NCBI RefSeq assembly: GCF_003991205.1
Contig: NZ_RXOZ01000009.1
Location: 1 to 64,000, forward strand
Direction of reading: 5' to 3'
From: Georgenia sp. SYP-B2076
GTDB lineage: Bacteria > Actinomycetota > Actinomycetes > Actinomycetales > Actinomycetaceae
DNA length: 64,000 nucleotides
The number at the start of each line of letters is the position of its first letter. The stretch's first letter is position 1. The notes beneath the pieces were generated by a model. That model was not told where the DNA came from. It worked only from the letters and a program-made list of their open reading frames with translations, and ran no database searches. Position numbers and translations under genes: made by a program. Below are positions 61,205 to 64,000 of the stretch, in pieces.

Positions 61205-62662
61205 GTGCCCACCCTTGCCAACATGATCACGGAAGCCGGCGATCTCGGTGCCTCGCACGCGGAGTGGCTCCACCAGCTGGTGGGCGACTGGCAGGTGGTG
61301 GCCGACCTCGCGTTCGCGGACCTCGTGCTGTGGCTGCCCGCGGCGGACGGCACCTTCGTCGTCGCCGCGCACTGCCGGCCCTCCACCGCCGCCACCGTGT
61401 ACTACGACGACGTCGTGGGGCAGCACGCCCCGGAGGCGCGGCGCCAGCTCATGGCGCAGACCATGCTCGACATGGGCATCCACACCCGCTCGGAGCAGCA
61501 GAAGAGCTCCCACGGCATGCGTGAGGTCATCGTCCCCGTGGTGCACGAGGGCCGCGCCATCGCGGTAATGACGCGCGAGTCCAGCCTCCCGGCCACCCGG
61601 GTGCCCTCGCGCCTGGAGATCTCCTACTCCGAGACCGCCGACGTGCTGTGCGCGATGATCGCGCGCGGGGAGTTCCCACAGTCGGGCGCCCCGGGCGCCT
61701 CGCGCCGCGGCGCGCCCCGCGTGGGCGACGGGTTCGTGCGCCTGGACGCCGAGGGCCGGGTGGTCTACGCCAGCCCCAACGCGGTCAGCAACTTCCACCG
61801 GCTCGGGGTCATCGGCGAGCTCAAGGGCACGGTCCTCGCCGAGGTGGTCACCGCCCTCATCGAGGAGCACTCCACGGTGGAGGAGACCCTCGCCGTGGTC
61901 ATCATGGGGCGGGCCGCGTGGCGCACCGAGGTGGAGTCCCACGGCGTGACGCTGAGCCTGCGCGCGGTGCCCCTGACCGACCACGGTGAGCGGCGCGGGG
62001 CCCTGCTGCTGTGCCGGGACGTCTCCGAGGTGCGCCGCCGCGAGCGTGAGCTCATCACCAAGGACGCCACCATCCGGGAGATCCACCACCGGGTGAAGAA
62101 CAACCTGCAGACCGTCTCCGCGCTGCTGCGCCTCCAGGCGCGCCGGACGGACAACCTGGAGACCAAGGACGCCCTCGCGGAGGCGGTGCGGCGGGTCTCG
62201 ACCATCGCCCTCGTGCACGAGACGCTCTCGCAGAACATCGACGAGGTCGTCAACTTCGACGAGGTCTTCGGCCGGCTGCTCCGCCTCGCGGCCGACGTGG
62301 CGTCCCCGGACTCCTCGGTGCGCACCGTCGTGGAGGGCAGCTTCGGGCTGGTCGGCGCGGAGGCGGCGACGTCGCTCGCCGTCGTGCTCACGGAGCTGGT
62401 GACCAACGCCGTCGAGCACGGTCTCCGCGGACGGTCCGGCACGGTGACCGTGCGCGCCGAGCGGGACGAGACGGACCTGGAGGTGCGGGTCCTCGACGAC
62501 GGCATCGGCATCGAGGACGGGAAGGTGCTCTCCGGTCTCGGCACCCAGATCGTCAAGACGCTGGTGACCGGCGAGCTCGGCGGGACCATCGAGTGGACCA
62601 CCCGGCCCGAGGGGGGCACCGAGGTGATCCTGCAGACCCGCAGCCGCGAGCACCGCGGGTAG
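61205..62662 (+). CDS. pdtaS: PdtaS-type cytosolic sensor histidine kinase
   Basis: The 485-residue kinase has an N-terminal GAF-like domain, a PAS-like domain (about 175-280) and the HisKA_2 dimerisation helix with its phospho-acceptor in IREIHHRVKNNLQTVSALLRLQARR. An HATPase domain follows (VVLTELVTNAVEHGL, VLDDGIGIEDG). PdtaS phosphorylates the ANTAR antiterminator PdtaR. It has no membrane helix. Its convergent neighbour is whiB1, the same order as in mycobacteria. The start is the GTG at 61205. Confidence 0.93.
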   Translation: MPTLANMITEAGDLGASHAEWLHQLVGDWQVVADLAFADLVLWLPAADGTFVVAAHCRPSTAATVYYDDVVGQHAPEARRQLMAQTMLDMGIHTRSEQQKSSHGMREVIVPVVHEGRAIAVMTRESSLPATRVPSRLEISYSETADVLCAMIARGEFPQSGAPGASRRGAPRVGDGFVRLDAEGRVVYASPNAVSNFHRLGVIGELKGTVLAEVVTALIEEHSTVEETLAVVIMGRAAWRTEVESHGVTLSLRAVPLTDHGERRGALLLCRDVSEVRRRERELITKDATIREIHHRVKNNLQTVSALLRLQARRTDNLETKDALAEAVRRVSTIALVHETLSQNIDEVVNFDEVFGRLLRLAADVASPDSSVRTVVEGSFGLVGAEAATSLAVVLTELVTNAVEHGLRGRSGTVTVRAERDETDLEVRVLDDGIGIEDGKVLSGLGTQIVKTLVTGELGGTIEWTTRPEGGTEVILQTRSREHRG

Positions 62663-62706
62663 CGCGCGGTGGGCCCACGGCGGCGCGTCGCCCCCGGAGA
62701 CACGAC

Positions 62707-62732
62707 GACGCCGCCGGTCGCCCGGCGGCGTC
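62707..62732. terminator. Bidirectional hairpin between pdtaS and whiB1
   Basis: GACGCCGCCGG and CCGGCGGCGTC form a perfect 11-bp stem with a four-base loop between the two convergent genes. Confidence 0.85.
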
Positions 62733-62758
62733 AGTGGCGCGTGCTGCGGAGCGGGCGC

Positions 62759-63007
62759 TCAGCCGGCGCGGCGGGCGCGGGCCGTGCGGCGCTTGAGCGC
62801 GCGGCGCTCGTCCTCGCTGAGACCGCCCCAGACGCCGGAGTCCTGCCCGGTCTCGAGCGCCCACTTGAGGCAGGTGTCCATCACAGGGCAGCGCTGGCAC
62901 ACGGCCTTCGCCTCCTCGATCTGCACGAGCGCGGGGCCCGTGTTGCCGATCGGGAAGAACAGCTCCGGGTCCTCCGTGAGGCAGGCGGCGCGATGACGCC
63001 AATCCAT
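62759..63007 (-). CDS. whiB1: WhiB1 iron-sulfur transcription factor
   Basis: The 82-residue protein MDWRHRAACLTEDPELFFP has the four cluster cysteines at 9, 37, 40 and 46, plus QDSGVWGGLSEDERRALKRR. It is nearly identical in layout to mycobacterial WhiB1, the essential nitric-oxide-sensitive SigA partner. GAAGGAG precedes the ATG at 63007. It is convergent with pdtaS. The long in-frame extension to 63169 is rejected. Confidence 0.96.
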   Translation of the reverse strand: MDWRHRAACLTEDPELFFPIGNTGPALVQIEEAKAVCQRCPVMDTCLKWALETGQDSGVWGGLSEDERRALKRRTARARRAG

Positions 63008-63028
63008 AGGTGCTCCTTCAGGCATGCG

Positions 63029-63065
63029 TCGGACCCCGTGAATTCGTGGGGAGCAGCGGGTCCGA
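63029..63065 (-). promoter_or_regulatory. Leader hairpin upstream of whiB1
   Basis: TCGGACCC and GGGTCCGA are perfect inverted arms enclosing a second CCCC/GGGG pair around GAATTC, 22 bases before the whiB1 start. It would form a stable stem in the whiB1 5' untranslated region. No mobile-element or terminator context explains it. Confidence 0.5.
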
Positions 63066-63249
63066 CGAGCGGGTTTCTTGCTGCTGCGAACAAGGTTGAC
63101 ACGCCGCGCGGACGACGACAAGAGGTTTCGGACAAGTGAGCAGCACGTAAACCCGGTGGGCTTTCTCACAGCCGGAGTCCCTTGCGTTTCACCCCGTTAA
63201 GGACGTTCCTCGTCCGGCTTGTCGGCGGCCCGCGGACTAGGCTCGGGAC

Positions 63250-63678
63250 GTGACCAGACCTTCCGGCGGGAGCGCCCCGGGGCCGCGCGTCCCGGCTCCC
63301 CTCATGGTGGCCTGCCTCGTGGTGCTCCTGGAGGCGGCGGCCCTCCTCGGCATGGCCGTGGCGTTCGGCGTGGACGTCGTGCGCGGCCGGGCGATCGACG
63401 TCGGCTCGACGGTGGCCATGGCGGTGTTCTTCGCCGGCGTCGCCCTGCTCCTCGGCGGGGCCGCGCGCGCCCTGTGGCGGGGCAGGCGGTGGGGCCGCGG
63501 GCCCGTCCTGACGTGGCAGCTGCTGCAGGCCCTGAGTGCGCTCGCCCTCGCCCCGGCCACCCCGGCCGCCCTCGTCGTGGCGATGGTGGCGGCGGCCGCC
63601 GTGGTCATCGCGGGCGTGCTCTGGCCCTCGTCCCGCGAGCACGCCGACCAGCGGGGGACGCCGTCGGCGCTCGCCTGA
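63250..63678 (+). CDS. Small conserved membrane protein
   Basis: The 142-residue protein starts at a GTG and has about four membrane helices (PLMVACLVVLLEAAALLGMAVAF, GSTVAMAVFFAGVALLLGGAA, LLQALSALALAPA, ALVVAMVAAAAVVIAGVLW). Mycobacteria carry a similar integral-membrane gene near whiB1 (Rv3217c). Function unknown. Confidence 0.75.
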   Translation: MTRPSGGSAPGPRVPAPLMVACLVVLLEAAALLGMAVAFGVDVVRGRAIDVGSTVAMAVFFAGVALLLGGAARALWRGRRWGRGPVLTWQLLQALSALALAPATPAALVVAMVAAAAVVIAGVLWPSSREHADQRGTPSALA

Positions 63679-63687
63679 GCGGCCCCC

Positions 63688-63999
63688 TCAAGGACGGGCC
63701 ACCTGCACCGGCACCGGCCGCCCGCGGGTGACCAGCACCGCCAGCCCCGGGTGCGCGGGGCGGCTGCGGTCGACGGCGTGGGTCAGGTCCACCTCGCCCA
63801 GGTGCGCCGCCGCGGGGTCGGTGGGCCGCAGCACGAGCAGGGACGCCGAGCTGCGCCACTCGAGCAGCGGACCGCGGTAGGCCGCGACGATCGCCTCCGT
63901 GCGCGCCGCGGCGACGACGGCGACGTCCCGGCGCCCGTCCAGCAGCCCCTCCAGCTCCGCCAGCGGCCCCGGGGGCCAGCGGTCGAGGTCGTCGAGCAG
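63688..63999 (-). CDS. FtsK/SpoIIIE-like ATPase domain protein, 5' part outside window
   Basis: The last 103 residues of a longer protein are visible, ending at TGA (63688-63690). The segment LLDDLDRWPPGPLAELEGLL, then VAVVAAARTEAIVAAYRGPLLEWRSSASLLVL and GRPVPVQVARP, resembles the C-terminal ATPase domain of FtsK/SpoIIIE-type proteins, including EccC of type VII secretion. The Walker motifs would lie beyond the window, so the exact type is open. Confidence 0.6.
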   Translation of the reverse strand: MLDDLDRWPPGPLAELEGLLDGRRDVAVVAAARTEAIVAAYRGPLLEWRSSASLLVLRPTDPAAAHLGEVDLTHAVDRSRPAHPGLAVLVTRGRPVPVQVARP

Positions 64000-64000
64000 C

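Noticed and set aside
63096-63124. TTGACA at 63096 on the plus strand as a promoter
   Set aside because: The matching -10 position reads CAAGAG, and no gene starts close downstream on the plus strand except at 63250.

Overview
The window is very GC-rich DNA with dense genes, many GTG starts and 1-8 bp start/stop overlaps. It encodes two WhiB proteins, a mycoredoxin, a PdtaS-type histidine kinase, a UPF0182 protein and a PPA1309-family protein, so the source is an actinobacterium. The overall gene set suggests Micrococcales (Cellulomonas/Georgenia-like), which is an inference. I see no rRNA, CRISPR array, insertion sequence or prophage. One tRNA is present, the initiator tRNA-Met at 34087-34160.

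Layout. 1-3.9 kb holds the end of a DUF222/HNH nuclease, an NTF2-like protein and a lipoprotein gene interrupted by an in-frame stop. 4.1-11.9 kb is a catabolic operon: LacI regulator with a perfect 25-bp palindrome upstream, nucleoside hydrolase, and a complete ABC importer with lipoprotein binder, two permeases and two unlike ATPases. 12.0-21.0 kb is a four-gene minus-strand cassette: three-helix membrane protein, vWA membrane protein, 1112-residue tubulin-like GTPase and 860-residue two-helix membrane protein. It is the best candidate here for a poorly described system. 21.1-33.3 kb is nudC, mrx1, uvrD2, whiB7 with an attenuator leader, ThiF-like, DUF2342, PDZ/Lon-like protease, PPA1309 and UPF0182. 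From memory this block is conserved in Mycobacterium (Rv3193c-Rv3199c).

33.5-60.5 kb is more variable. It contains an NTF2-like protein, the initiator tRNA, and a membrane signalling operon of inactive trypsin-like protein, Ser/Thr kinase and FHA-FHA-ABC exporter. Then come a VOC dioxygenase, a lipoprotein/OmpA pair, thyA-folA, and two Hsp20 genes, each behind a CIRCE operator, bracketing a molybdopterin oxidoreductase operon. After these lie a flavodoxin, a DUF4389 membrane protein, an aldo-keto reductase/EcsC-like/OsmC operon, an ABC-2 exporter, zwf and putA. 60.6-63.7 kb (DUF2505, pdtaS, whiB1, membrane protein) again matches mycobacterial order (Rv3217c-Rv3220c region). The window ends in the 3' part of an FtsK/SpoIIIE-like gene.

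How the parts work together. The LacI operon probably imports and cleaves a nucleoside or related glycoside. WhiB7 is set up for antibiotic-responsive autoregulation through a promoter AT element and a translated leader. HrcA probably controls both small heat-shock proteins. The tubulin/vWA cassette predicts a membrane-anchored cytoskeletal complex with an extracellular sensor or adhesion domain. All functions are read from sequence motifs; no database search was run.
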